Assembly: GCA_031253985.1 (NCBI GenBank)
Contig: JAIRVH010000021.1
Location: 1 to 51,152, forward strand
Direction of reading: 5' to 3'
Length of the DNA stretch: 51,152 bases
Origin: Sphingobacterium sp.
GTDB lineage: Bacteria > Bacteroidota > Bacteroidia > Sphingobacteriales > Sphingobacteriaceae
The first letter of the stretch is position 1. Every line of letters starts with the position of its first letter. Both the position numbers and the translations under genes were made by a program. This document shows positions 27,686 through 36,894 of this stretch, in pieces. The notes beneath the pieces are model-generated. The model did no database searches and was not told the origin of the DNA. It saw only the letters and a program-made list of their open reading frames with translations.

Positions 27686-29977
27686 ATGAATAAAATCTTC
27701 TCAACCTTACTCCTATCCTGTGCCCTTTACCTGCCGACACTAAATTTTGCGCAACAAAAAAATGCACTTCCTCAACTCATTCCATTTCCGCAGCAATTGG
27801 AGGCTAAGCCAGGCCTTTTTCAGCTAAAGGGTCAAGAATTGGGTTACTATATTGATCCAGCCCTATCTTCTAAATCATTATCGGGATGGATCGATCATTC
27901 CCTATTCGGGAAACTAAACAAAAAAAACGTAAAGAAAGTTAGCGCTACATTGCAATTGATTAAAAATCAAGGGCTCTCAAATGAGGGGTATGAATTGATA
28001 ATAGATCAAAAAGGTATCCAGATCATCGCCGCATCTGAAAAGGGTGCATTTTATGGATTACAGACAATCCAGCAATTATATTTACTCTCAGGAACAACAG
28101 CTAAGCTTGCTCTTCCCTATGTAACGGTCAAAGACAAGCCAGCTTTCCAATGGCGAGGTGTCGAACTCGATGTAGCCCGTCATTTTTTTCCAAAAGATTA
28201 TATTTATAAATTTATCGATCTACTTGCAACCTACAAGTTCAACAAATTTCACCTGCACCTGACAGACGATCAAGGTTGGCGCATAGAAATCAAGAAATAC
28301 CCGAAATTGACCGAACAGGGGGCTTGGCGTACCTATAACAACCAAGATTCGGCCTGCTTTGTGAAAGCCAAAGAGAATCCCGACTTTAATATGCCAAAGG
28401 AATTGATCCGTACCACAAACGGAAAAGAAGAATATGGTGGCTTTTATACGCAACAAGATATCAAGGACATTGTTGCTTATGCAGCCGACCGCCAGATAGA
28501 AATCATTCCTGAAATAGACATGCCCGGGCATATGATGGTGGCTACCAAGGCTTACCCCGAACTCCTATTAGACAGCGAATCCGCGGGCTGGGGAAAACAA
28601 TTTTCTGTACCCATCAGCCCCTGGAAAGAAAGTAGCTACACCTTCGTTGAGAACGTACTCGGTGAAATTGTTGACTTATTCCCTTCGCATTATATTCACA
28701 TCGGAGCAGATGAGGTCGAAAAAGACTCCTGGTCAAAATCAGCAACGGCCCAAGCTTTTATGAAAGAAAAGCAAATAGCAAACTTACATGATCTTCAAAG
28801 TTATTTTGTCAAACGGGTGAACAGTTTCATTCGTTCAAAAAATAAACAGAGCATCGGCTGGGATGAAATATTAGACGGTAGTTCGGACACGAGCATGATG
28901 GTCATGTATTGGCGTGGTTGGGTAAAAAATGCACCTATGGAAGCTGTAAATCGTGGTCATCAGGTTATAATGACGCCTACTAATCCGCTCTATTTTGATT
29001 ATTTACCCAATAGCAGCAGCCTAGACGCTGTGTACAATATGAGTGTGGTCCCTTCGGATATATCGAGCCAAAAAGCAGCACTGATTCAAGGTGCACAGGC
29101 CAATATCTGGACAGAAATGATCCCTTCCACCGCTCGGTTGGAATTTATGATTCTACCGCGGTTAAGTGCGTTATCGGAACGTGTGTGGACCAACAAATCA
29201 CTGTATGATAGCTATAGAAATCGTGTAATTGCTCACTTTGGACTGTGGAACAAAATGGGTTTGCGGTATCGCATGCCAGACCTGAACGGTTTTGCTGAAA
29301 CACAGGTGATTGTCGACGGGCAATCGACCCTAAAGATCGCGAATGAGCTTCCTCAAAATCAAATACATTATACCACAGATGGCAGCCTACCAACACAGCA
29401 AAGCCCCGTACTGAACGGTTCGCTTGTCGTTAAAAAGGAGGGCCCTATTCGTTTTGCAACCATTTCTTCTTCGGGTGCAAAAAGCGAACTTTATCAGGTT
29501 GATTTTAAAAATGATACTTGGAAAAAGAGCATAAAACTCGATAATAATAGCCTAGCTCCAGGGCTTACGGCAACACTTTTCAACGGAACTTTTGCTAACA
29601 CTTCTGCCATTACGGGGCCTCAAGTTCGCCGAGAAGTGATCAGCAATGTCGCCTTAAGCGATACCATCAAGATGCCTTCATTCGGTGCAAAAATAAGAGG
29701 GTATATCTATGTCAAGGAAAAAGGAATCTATAATTTCTACTTCACCTGTGATGATGGCGGTGTCCTACGGATACATGATCAGCTTGTCGTTGATAATGAC
29801 GGACAGCATGCACCGATTATGAAAAGCGGACAGATTGCGCTAGAAGCAGGCTACCATCCAATTGCTGTAGATTTTATTGAGGCAGGAGGAGGTTTTACCT
29901 TAAAACTTCAATATAGTGTCAATGATTCAGAAGTGATTGAAATTCCAAGAGAATCCTTTTTCCATAAAAAGGACTAA
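27686..29977 (+). CDS. GH20 beta-N-acetylhexosaminidase with PA14 domain
   Basis: A 763-residue exported exo-hexosaminidase that releases terminal beta-GlcNAc or GalNAc. I start at the ATG at 27686, which begins a clean signal peptide (ending NFAQ); an upstream in-frame TTG at 27641 is less likely. A GH20b N-terminal domain is followed by the GH20 barrel. The catalytic pair D342-E343 is in HIGADEVEKDSW, and the family motifs KFHLHLTDDQGWRIEIK and EIDMPGH are present. After the barrel come a chitobiase-type C-terminal module (YTTDGSLPT) and a PA14 domain (about 620-755) that may bind carbohydrate. It is on the opposite strand to the locus but shares its regulatory gap with the HTCS. Confidence 0.95.
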   Translation: MNKIFSTLLLSCALYLPTLNFAQQKNALPQLIPFPQQLEAKPGLFQLKGQELGYYIDPALSSKSLSGWIDHSLFGKLNKKNVKKVSATLQLIKNQGLSNEGYELIIDQKGIQIIAASEKGAFYGLQTIQQLYLLSGTTAKLALPYVTVKDKPAFQWRGVELDVARHFFPKDYIYKFIDLLATYKFNKFHLHLTDDQGWRIEIKKYPKLTEQGAWRTYNNQDSACFVKAKENPDFNMPKELIRTTNGKEEYGGFYTQQDIKDIVAYAADRQIEIIPEIDMPGHMMVATKAYPELLLDSESAGWGKQFSVPISPWKESSYTFVENVLGEIVDLFPSHYIHIGADEVEKDSWSKSATAQAFMKEKQIANLHDLQSYFVKRVNSFIRSKNKQSIGWDEILDGSSDTSMMVMYWRGWVKNAPMEAVNRGHQVIMTPTNPLYFDYLPNSSSLDAVYNMSVVPSDISSQKAALIQGAQANIWTEMIPSTARLEFMILPRLSALSERVWTNKSLYDSYRNRVIAHFGLWNKMGLRYRMPDLNGFAETQVIVDGQSTLKIANELPQNQIHYTTDGSLPTQQSPVLNGSLVVKKEGPIRFATISSSGAKSELYQVDFKNDTWKKSIKLDNNSLAPGLTATLFNGTFANTSAITGPQVRREVISNVALSDTIKMPSFGAKIRGYIYVKEKGIYNFYFTCDDGGVLRIHDQLVVDNDGQHAPIMKSGQIALEAGYHPIAVDFIEAGGGFTLKLQYSVNDSEVIEIPRESFFHKKD

Positions 29978-30005
29978 AAAATCACGATCAGATAGCGATA
30001 ATTCC

Positions 30006-30043
30006 ATCCCCAGGGAAGTCACCCCTCACTGGGGATATTTTTT
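30006..30043. terminator. Hairpin between convergent GH20 and PIG-L genes
   Basis: ATCCCCAG (30006-30013) pairs with CTGGGGAT (30029-30036), followed by ATTTTTT on the plus strand. It lies 29 bases after the GH20 stop and is probably its terminator. Confidence 0.7.
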
Positions 30044-30147
30044 GCACCACCAAACCTTCATGACTTCGTAGACACCAACAGCAATGAAAGCGAAAGAAGG
30101 TTCTTCCTAACCAATAAGATCAAACACTTTTAGAAAAAAATAGCGGT

Positions 30148-32592
30148 TTAGTTCGAAGCGAGAGATAACATATTTGCAAAAAGGCGATATGCACCTGCGA
30201 CTCCTGCTGGCAGCTGTCTAAAGAGAGACAGACTAGTATAGATATAATAACCCTTTCCTTTTTTGCTAAGTAGCAATAAACCATCTTCATCGCCATTATC
30301 TCCATTGCGTCCGCGCAGGATCGGCTCAAAATCAGCAGTCCATTTTTGAGGGATAAAAAGCGCCCGGTCTTGCACCCAATTTTGAAAATCACGTTGCCCG
30401 ATTACATTTGGATAATTCAAGATACGATGAGCCGGATTCAAAAATGAAATGTGGCTTTCTGTATCGGTCATTCTTTCTCGGGAAACAGTCAAAGGAAAAG
30501 GCCCAACCTCCGTCAAATGCAGGTCATACGGTGTATTATACTGCGTAATCAATACACCACCTTGCTCAACATATTGACGAAAGAGCTGGTGAAATCCCGC
30601 TATTAGGGGATGTGTATTATATATTCGTATGCCCAGTACAACCGCATCAAAAGTGACAAGATCTACTTCGCCGATTTTCTCAAATGGAATAATCTCCAGC
30701 TGACCAGCGAGCTGGCGCAAGCTCCCAGCGAGTTCATCATTCATCCCTGAAATATACGCAACTTTCTGTGCCGTAATATTCACCGGTAGGCTTAAAACAC
30801 GTAATAGACCTTTGGGAAAATAGGTTATTTTATCAACATGTGGATAAACGATCTTTTTGGATGTGAAAGTACATACGGCGGTAATCGTCTCAATTTCAAA
30901 TCCAATCTCTTGAATCTGTTCTTGCTGTGAAGATGAGCCCAACTCAAAATAAATTCTTTCAGTCGATTTACCTGCAATGTTGAGATTAATTTCCTTCGGA
31001 AACGCGTGTAAGCCATCCGGAAGCGTTAACCTCACGTTTATCGGTAAAGATTCGGATACTGTCGATTGCAGCTGTAATGAAACTAAACCTTTGGTCGCAT
31101 CGGAAAGCACCACTATTTCTGAGTCAAAAGTTGCTGTTACCGGAGGAGCCACCACAACAGGATTACCAGCATGCAACACGGGAACTTTAATCGCTATCGG
31201 CAAGCTTGCAAATTGCAGTTCCAGACCAACTTCCAATTCCTTTCCATAATTCGTCAATACAACATCCGCAGGCGATAATGGTGCATAATTATGCGCATCG
31301 CCATCCGATCTCAACCAAGTTGGAAAAGAAGGTGAAATCGTATCTAGAAGCTGACCGCTTAAATGAATTGTTTTCGATGGTGACAAAGGATCGTCTATCT
31401 GTCCTATTCCTTGAATAAAAGGAACATTGACGGCCGTTAATTGCAGATTGGACTCCACCGGAATATGAGCATGTAAGATCATATTGACTTCTTTCCCTGA
31501 TACCCACAATTCCTCCAATGCCTGTACTTCTAAGGATACACCGGCACTATCAAGCAGAAGACGTTCTACTTCGGCCCGTTTTTTATGAATAATATTGTCT
31601 TCCGGAACCATCTTCATCCAAAATAAAAGCGTAGCAAGCTCCAATGTAAGTCCAGCCTTATCCGACTCACATTTCACGATCAGGTTATCCACCAAGCGAC
31701 TGAATACGGTTGCATAAGAATCTTGCACGGACGGATCCGTAAAAATAGTATTCGCAGCATCTGAAACAATCGGTTCACCTTTTATCAATTCAAAATATTC
31801 GGTACTCGAATGATGCTGTACCAGACTTCCCATGGCCTGAGAACGATGCTTATTACGGCTTTCTGCAGCAATTTCACCATAATGTAAACCCAAAGAACTA
31901 TGCACCACAGGAATTTCCAAAGAAAGATAGGCCGGCAAAGGCAGTACTTCTCCGCCTATATCTTTAACGCCACTATCCTGATATACATTCCACAACAATT
32001 GACGGGTCTGCCAAGGTGCCAGTTCAGTTAACTGCTCGCTGTAAGCCGTTGGGTCAGCGGCCAGATCAAATGCTTTTGCCGTTAAGATTGCTGAGGCTTG
32101 ATGATGTCCATGTAAATCAGGGACATCCGGTGAAAATCTAGTTACAATGGCCGTGGGACGAAAATAACGGATAGTCCATACGATATCTCCAAGCACAGCA
32201 TTTTCATCCCATCGCGCCAACGTCTCTTCGGCTGTTTTTGAAAATCCAAAATCCTTAGCCCGCGTGAAAAACTGTCTTGTTCCCTCTATCTTACGTGCCG
32301 AAAGTGATTCCTGCACCCGAAGTACCCCTAAATCTACCCCCTTTTCTGTACCTATGAAATTCTGGCCGCCCTCCCCACGAGTCACAGAAAGGTAGGCCGT
32401 ATCGACCAATTGATGTTGCGCCAAAAAGGTCAATAACTTATTGTTTTCGTCATCCGGATGGGCACCGATATATAACACACGATCAGATATTTTGAGCATA
32501 CACAACGCTCGCATCATTACTTGTTCTTTATACGAAAAGGCCTGATCCAAATGCTGTGCTTGTGCCTGATGTGTGAAAAATTCCATTGCCAT
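30148..32592 (-). CDS. PIG-L/LmbE-family deacetylase with C-terminal extension
   Basis: An 814-residue protein. The N-terminal zinc-dependent deacetylase domain (about 35-260) has the metal motif AHPDDEN (44-50) and a later HGHHQAS, the second His site; these enzymes remove acetyl from GlcNAc-type sugars. The rest (about 270-814) contains beta-rich, NEW3-like segments and a class-I-glutamine-amidotransferase-like end, common in Bacteroidota homologues. Oddly, no hydrophobic signal is visible from either ATG (32592 or 32586), although HQAQAQ resembles the end of one. AGGAAGG lies 2 bases before the first ATG and 8 before the second, so 32586 may be the true start. It lies beside GH20, so it may act on the released HexNAc. 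Confidence 0.88.
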   Translation of the reverse strand: MAMEFFTHQAQAQHLDQAFSYKEQVMMRALCMLKISDRVLYIGAHPDDENNKLLTFLAQHQLVDTAYLSVTRGEGGQNFIGTEKGVDLGVLRVQESLSARKIEGTRQFFTRAKDFGFSKTAEETLARWDENAVLGDIVWTIRYFRPTAIVTRFSPDVPDLHGHHQASAILTAKAFDLAADPTAYSEQLTELAPWQTRQLLWNVYQDSGVKDIGGEVLPLPAYLSLEIPVVHSSLGLHYGEIAAESRNKHRSQAMGSLVQHHSSTEYFELIKGEPIVSDAANTIFTDPSVQDSYATVFSRLVDNLIVKCESDKAGLTLELATLLFWMKMVPEDNIIHKKRAEVERLLLDSAGVSLEVQALEELWVSGKEVNMILHAHIPVESNLQLTAVNVPFIQGIGQIDDPLSPSKTIHLSGQLLDTISPSFPTWLRSDGDAHNYAPLSPADVVLTNYGKELEVGLELQFASLPIAIKVPVLHAGNPVVVAPPVTATFDSEIVVLSDATKGLVSLQLQSTVSESLPINVRLTLPDGLHAFPKEINLNIAGKSTERIYFELGSSSQQEQIQEIGFEIETITAVCTFTSKKIVYPHVDKITYFPKGLLRVLSLPVNITAQKVAYISGMNDELAGSLRQLAGQLEIIPFEKIGEVDLVTFDAVVLGIRIYNTHPLIAGFHQLFRQYVEQGGVLITQYNTPYDLHLTEVGPFPLTVSRERMTDTESHISFLNPAHRILNYPNVIGQRDFQNWVQDRALFIPQKWTADFEPILRGRNGDNGDEDGLLLLSKKGKGYYIYTSLSLFRQLPAGVAGAYRLFANMLSLASN

Positions 32593-32620
32593 ATCCTTCC
32601 TGTTAACTAATTCTACGACT

Positions 32621-32666
32621 CAAATATAGGAATAATTTTAAATAATCTAGTAAATAGGTAGATTAT
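32621..32666 (-). promoter_or_regulatory. PIG-L gene promoter with inverted repeat
   Basis: TATATTTG (32628-32621, minus strand) matches the TAnnTTTG -7 box, about 30 bases before the start codon. Just upstream, ATAATCTA (32642-32649) and TAGATTAT (32659-32666) form a perfect 8-bp inverted repeat with a 9-base spacer. They cover the expected -33 position, so a repressor could bind there. Confidence 0.5.
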
Positions 32667-32723
32667 ATATTACAACGAACATAAAACACTAAATACAAAA
32701 GACTTAACAGTAAAAAAACTAAA

Positions 32724-33755
32724 TCAATCCAAACGTGCTAATATACCTTCTTTATGAGAATAAAACTCGTAACTGGCTTCTCTTCTAAAACGCATGACCT
32801 TTTCAATATAGATATTACCATGGTTTTTACTTAAGGCAAAATACTTTTGCTGAAGTTGGAGTGGTAGACCCGTCCAGTGGATAGATCGTTCAAATTCCAA
32901 TCCATGTGCTTTACTATACTCCAAGATAAAATTTGTTTCTCTCCAGCTCAAAGCTAATTCGGTGTTATTCTCCAAGTGTTCCACGGCAATCTGTAAACCA
33001 TTTTGATCAACGATCTTACGGGAACTGCTTGCCAACAGCACGATCCCCGAAACCACCATAGCACCATAGCCTATTTTTTTAAAGAGCTGATCACTAACAT
33101 AAGGTAATATAAACTTAACCGTCACCGAAGAAACGATTGTTGCTAGAGCAATCGCAAGGCCCAGACCCAAAGCTGTCCTAGAATCCAAACCCAGGGCAAT
33201 ATAAATAATAAGCTTTACGAAGTGTAAAAACACTTCATTGGCAGCACGGGTAGCTATGATCTCCTCTTTGGACAGCCCCATTTGCAAATAAAACCGATTG
33301 AATAATAGCCCGATCGCACCCGTAACCCCTGAAACAAAGCCGGAAAGAAAACCGATAATGGCCAAAAAAGATTTTGAATACTTATTTTGTACAGGTAAAT
33401 CGGCTTTTTTTGATTTAAATAATTGCGGGATATTTCCGATCAAGAAAAAAGCAACAATCAACTGCAAATAAGAAGGTTCGATATATTTGATCAGATATCC
33501 ACCCAGCAATACGGCTGGTATGGAAAATGGAACAAACCATAAAAAGATTTTCCAATTGATATTCCGTTTAAAAACGACTATTCTTGATACTGAACTGGTG
33601 AATGTACCGATAGTCAACGAGAACGGAATAAACGATGAAGGCAACATAAAATTTAGTAAGGGAATAAGGATAAGACTTGCCCCACCACCACAGATAGCAC
33701 TGATCCAAAAAGCTACTATCGTACTTAAAAACAGGACAACTAAACTTGTAATCAT
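32724..33755 (-). CDS. TSUP/TauE-SafE family membrane permease with cytosolic tail
   Basis: A 343-residue protein. The first 245 residues hold about eight hydrophobic segments with the TSUP pattern (ICGGGASLILIPLLN, GFLSGFVSGVTGAIGLLFNRF, ATRAANEVFLHFVK). The family exports or takes up sulfur-containing organic anions such as sulfite, sulfoacetate or taurine. The remaining 95 residues (from about KIVDQNGLQIAV to the end) are soluble, rich in His, Glu and aromatic residues, and not part of the usual family length. The gene stands alone on the minus strand. The substrate is unknown. Confidence 0.85.
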   Translation of the reverse strand: MITSLVVLFLSTIVAFWISAICGGGASLILIPLLNFMLPSSFIPFSLTIGTFTSSVSRIVVFKRNINWKIFLWFVPFSIPAVLLGGYLIKYIEPSYLQLIVAFFLIGNIPQLFKSKKADLPVQNKYSKSFLAIIGFLSGFVSGVTGAIGLLFNRFYLQMGLSKEEIIATRAANEVFLHFVKLIIYIALGLDSRTALGLGLAIALATIVSSVTVKFILPYVSDQLFKKIGYGAMVVSGIVLLASSSRKIVDQNGLQIAVEHLENNTELALSWRETNFILEYSKAHGLEFERSIHWTGLPLQLQQKYFALSKNHGNIYIEKVMRFRREASYEFYSHKEGILARLD

Positions 33756-33928
33756 ATTTCAACACTTAAAAAAGCCACTTAACTGAAGCTCCTGACAAAA
33801 ATGCGATACCTTTCTGTAGAAATTTAGAATTGATAGCCCTCCGCCCTTTCTATCGGATCTAAGACATTTAGACGCCGCCTGCCCGGTCTTGTTTTGTATA
33901 AAAATTAAATGCTTTCGTATAATATAGC

Positions 33929-33958
33929 TTGTGTGGAATAACCCAGAACCTAGATTTG
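33929..33958 (+). promoter_or_regulatory. Promoter of the small HMA-like gene
   Basis: TTG at 33929-33931 and TAGATTTG at 33951-33958, 19 bases apart, are a good match to the Bacteroidota -33/-7 pair. The leader to the ATG at 34020 would be about 55 bases. Confidence 0.55.
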
Positions 33959-34019
33959 CAAAGATGTCTTCCAGGAGCAGGTACATCAAATGATTTTGAA
34001 CATATATAAATTACTAGCA

Positions 34020-34259
34020 ATGAAAACTAGGGAAGTGTTGATTTTTAAAAGTTCGGTAAAGACGAAAGACAAGAAAAATTTTTTGATACAATTGGTCAAG
34101 ACTCATCTCCCACAAATACAGCAAGCTACAGTCGATCTTGATGATGAAGATGCTATTTTCAGAGTCGAAACAGAAGAGTGTTGCATCGACTATCTGACAA
34201 ATTTTCTACATGGTCACGGTATCCAAATTGATTTCCTTGATCGGTTTGTGATTGCCTAA
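34020..34259 (+). CDS. Small HMA-fold-like protein lacking the CxxC pair
   Basis: A 79-residue protein. I choose the ATG at 34020 rather than 33990 because it fits the promoter leader and the fold. The pattern of alternating beta and alpha segments (VLIFKSSV, KKNFLIQLVKTHLP, ATVDLDDEDAIFRVE, CCIDYLTNFLHGHG, IQIDFL) resembles the ferredoxin-like fold of heavy-metal-associated domains. The metal-binding MxCxxC loop is absent: the matching loop reads KTKDKK. The two adjacent Cys are in the second helix, where they would not form the usual copper site. It is convergent with the LytTR gene. Function unknown. Confidence 0.7.
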   Translation: MKTREVLIFKSSVKTKDKKNFLIQLVKTHLPQIQQATVDLDDEDAIFRVETEECCIDYLTNFLHGHGIQIDFLDRFVIA

Positions 34260-34272
34260 TGCAGCCAATAGC

Positions 34273-34986
34273 TTACAGCAGTCCTCCGGTATACTGTTTA
34301 AAGAAAGATTCCCGATAGATTTCTCCGATCGGAATTTCAAATTTGTCGATGTAAACTGTATGGTTGTCAAAAGAATCAATAAACGACAAATTAATCAGAT
34401 AAGATTTACTGGTACGCGCAAACAGGTCGGCTGGAAGTTTCTGATGGATTGTTTTTAAGTTCATCGCCGTAATCAATTTATTGTTGCGTGTATAGATGAC
34501 CACATAATCTTTAAGTGCTTCTATAAAGCGAATATCCGTAAAAGCAATTTTATAGTATTTCCGGTCTGATTTAATAAAAAGTGCATCCTCACTGGCCTTT
34601 TCAACCGTGCTTTGATTTTCTTTTAAGGCCAGTAATTTTTTATAGATTATTGCTTTATCAATCGCTTTGGCTAAACGGTCTTTCTTGATAGGTTTCAGCA
34701 GATAATCTATGGCGTCCAATTCATAACTTTTCAATGCATACTGCGCATATGCAGTCGTTAGGATCACCAATTTATCATCTGGAAGAGACTGTGCAAAATC
34801 AAGGCCGTTGACTGTTGGCATCTCGATATCCAAAAAAAGTAGATCCACCGAATTTGTTTTGATACATTCCAGTGCTGATATGGCATTGGAAAAAGTGCCG
34901 ACAATCTGAATGGATGAAATTTCCTCGATCAGATTTTTCATTTCTTCCCTTGCTAGGGGTTCATCATCTACAATAATACAGTTCAT
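34273..34986 (-). CDS. LytTR-family response regulator
   Basis: A 237-residue regulator. The receiver domain (1-115) has the acidic pair DDE, phospho-acceptor D53 in LLFLDIEMP and the conserved Lys in LLKPIKKDR. The LytTR DNA-binding domain (about 135-235) contains YKIAFTDIRFIEALKDYV and TSKSYLINLSFIDSF. Its ATG overlaps the stop of the sensor gene by 4 bases (34983-34986), so the two are one unit. LytTR domains bind paired 9-bp direct repeats about 21 bases apart, an arrangement found upstream of this operon at 36109-36138. Confidence 0.94.
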   Translation of the reverse strand: MNCIIVDDEPLAREEMKNLIEEISSIQIVGTFSNAISALECIKTNSVDLLFLDIEMPTVNGLDFAQSLPDDKLVILTTAYAQYALKSYELDAIDYLLKPIKKDRLAKAIDKAIIYKKLLALKENQSTVEKASEDALFIKSDRKYYKIAFTDIRFIEALKDYVVIYTRNNKLITAMNLKTIHQKLPADLFARTSKSYLINLSFIDSFDNHTVYIDKFEIPIGEIYRESFFKQYTGGLL

Positions 34987-36044
34987 AGCGGAATAGTAAG
35001 TTTAACCTTATAGAGTGCCTCAGTTGTTGAGATAGACAGTTCGTAATCATTTCGGTATAGGAGATCCAACCGTCTTTTGGCATTAGCCAATCCCAGTCCA
35101 CTGTATTTACTTTGCGCAAATGGACTGTCGGCATCTTTCGAATTTTCACATTCAAAACAAAGCCGCTGATCCAACTCCGAAAAATGGATGCTGATGAAAG
35201 TATGCCCATCACCCGCGCTGAGACTGTGTTTAATGGAATTTTCAACAAAAGCCGTAAAAAGATGTGGCGGTAAAAATATCCCCTTTTTTTCAAGTTCCGC
35301 GGCACATGTTATATGTGTTGTCAGATTGTCTCGACGTATTTCTTCCAATTTCAGGAAATTGGATATAAAGTTGATCTCCGACTTTAAAAGCGTCTTGTCA
35401 TCGTTATTTTCGTATAGCTGATACCTCAAAAAGTCCGATAACTTGATGATGACCTCCGTCGCCATAGTAGGATCTTTTCGAATCAATGCCTTCACATTGT
35501 TGAGCATGTTGAACAAAAAATGCGGCTGAATCTGGTTCTTCAAGGAAATAAGTTCAGTCGTCAATGCTAGGTTTTTCAGATCAGAAATCCGCTTGTTGTC
35601 CTCCAACCAACGTTTAAAAAGTTTAAATGTCGTGGTCGTCAAAATAATGGGAATACAGATAAATAAAGCTGCAATCAGCCCCATAGAATCCGACTCGGGC
35701 TTTTTGATAGCTGGAATATGGATCAAATAGATGTAATTGGCAATATACATCACCACAAGTAGACTGGCTGTCACCAGCAGTATCAATGCCAAAACATACA
35801 ACTCATACTTCCCTTTAAAGAAAAATTTCGGTATCAGCACATACATGTTAACGTAGAACATGCATACAAACACAAACCAAAGGATAATGGAGAAATAGAA
35901 CCGATAGCTGCCTTGAAAATGAGAGCTCGAATTAGCATTTGCGAAGAGTAACAGTAAACCGATCAAAAAAAACACATGCCGCAATGGCCTGAATTCATTT
36001 TCCGTAAAGTACCGTAAAACAATACTATTATTGAAGTCTTGCAT
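34983..36044 (-). CDS. LytS-type sensor histidine kinase
   Basis: A 353-residue kinase. Four hydrophobic segments (about 22-38, 48-70, 80-108, 120-140) make a compact membrane sensor with no large periplasmic domain. The His_kinase domain carries H175 in QIQPHFLFNMLNN. The ATPase domain follows (FVENSIKHSL, GLGLANAKRRLDLLY). It phosphorylates the LytTR regulator that overlaps its 3' end. What it senses is not known. The 233-base gap upstream, shared with a divergent secreted protein gene, contains a 31-bp element repeated elsewhere in the window. Confidence 0.94.
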   Translation of the reverse strand: MQDFNNSIVLRYFTENEFRPLRHVFFLIGLLLLFANANSSSHFQGSYRFYFSIILWFVFVCMFYVNMYVLIPKFFFKGKYELYVLALILLVTASLLVVMYIANYIYLIHIPAIKKPESDSMGLIAALFICIPIILTTTTFKLFKRWLEDNKRISDLKNLALTTELISLKNQIQPHFLFNMLNNVKALIRKDPTMATEVIIKLSDFLRYQLYENNDDKTLLKSEINFISNFLKLEEIRRDNLTTHITCAAELEKKGIFLPPHLFTAFVENSIKHSLSAGDGHTFISIHFSELDQRLCFECENSKDADSPFAQSKYSGLGLANAKRRLDLLYRNDYELSISTTEALYKVKLTIPL

Positions 36045-36108
36045 GCATTAGAATAATTTTAACCTGAATAGCAAAAATAAGTCTTTTCTTGGCAACTATC
36101 CGATCTCT

Positions 36109-36138
36109 TATACAAAGGACTTCTTTTTTTATACCAAA
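36109..36138. repeat. Direct-repeat element A, candidate LytTR site
   Basis: TATACAAAG (36109-36117) and TATACCAAA (36130-36138) are 21 bases apart, separated by a T-rich stretch. An almost identical element with the same pitch lies at 42522-42551; over 31 bases the two agree at 27. It is in the gap between lytS and the divergent 36278 gene. Confidence 0.6.
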
Positions 36139-36277
36139 AAGCAATTTGCAAAGTTCCGTATTCCTTTCACTATTCCGAGGAATAGAACTTTTGTAGAATA
36201 ATAAGACCTGTTAGTCTAAAAAAAAATTCGCGCCTATAAATTTCATTTATTCTTACACCGACTTCAATCATACATTT

Positions 36278-36673
36278 ATGCAAAAGATAATTTTAATGTC
36301 TGCTTTGGTGCTCGGATTTTCCAATTCCATCGCACAGACAAAGGCATATTTTAGGAAAGAGGTCTTACAAAATGGGCGAGTTTCTATAGGTTCCGATTTA
36401 AACAGTACGATCTTTTATCTACATGATTTTCAAGGATCCGATAAAGTATACACCTTTAGCCAGATGGAAATCAATTCGGGTCTGACTTATGAGCATAATT
36501 TGGGCCGATCTTTTATTGCCACCCTAATGTCAGGTATAAAAACAATTCCTCGCGCCCGGATATTTGAAAAAAATAAACCCCAGCGCGATTATGTCTGGGA
36601 AGCGAGTCCTGGTCCCTCTTTTTACATGAATGCAGGACTTTCATTCAACCCCTTTGCTAAAAAAAGGAAATAG
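36278..36673 (+). CDS. Small secreted protein, barrel C-terminus-like
   Basis: A 131-residue protein with a signal peptide ending SIAQ. The rest alternates short amphipathic strands (RVSIGSDLNSTIFYL, FSQMEINSGLTYEHN, SFIATLMSGIKTIPR) and ends in a strand-like SFYMNAGLSFNPF followed by KKRK. This looks like the last few strands of a larger outer-membrane barrel, so it may be a shortened relative of DUF6268-type proteins; I am not sure of the family. It is divergent from lytS, with element A 140 bases upstream, and may be a target of that system. Confidence 0.6.
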   Translation: MQKIILMSALVLGFSNSIAQTKAYFRKEVLQNGRVSIGSDLNSTIFYLHDFQGSDKVYTFSQMEINSGLTYEHNLGRSFIATLMSGIKTIPRARIFEKNKPQRDYVWEASPGPSFYMNAGLSFNPFAKKRK

Positions 36674-36702
36674 ACTATTAGGTGCACATTTATTGAAATA
36701 CA

Positions 36703-36888
36703 CTATCCTTCATCTTTTGTATTTTTGATTAATCCGATCCCTGAAAAGAAAAATAACAAGGATATCACACCGACGACGATGAGTGTCATATTGGTTGTAT
36801 CCCTATGAATCAATCCATTTCCTGTATAAATAAGTCCAACGATACCTAGTATCGTCAATATTGTTCCAAAAATTCGCTTTACATTCAT
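36703..36888 (-). CDS. Small two-segment membrane protein
   Basis: A 61-residue protein with two hydrophobic segments (about 7-22 and 34-54) separated by GNGLIHRDTTNM, and a charged C-terminus. Similar short proteins are common in Bacteroidota and have no known role. It starts 6 bases after the LigD stop on the same strand, so it is probably co-transcribed with ligD. Confidence 0.65.
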   Translation of the reverse strand: MNVKRIFGTILTILGIVGLIYTGNGLIHRDTTNMTLIVVGVISLLFFFSGIGLIKNTKDEG

Positions 36889-36894
36889 GATATA

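Noticed and set aside
13500..32666. TAGATTA-like words before the esterase, GH20 and PIG-L genes as a shared operator
   Set aside because: The shared part is only seven AT-rich bases, spacing and orientation differ, and chance matches are likely in these gaps.
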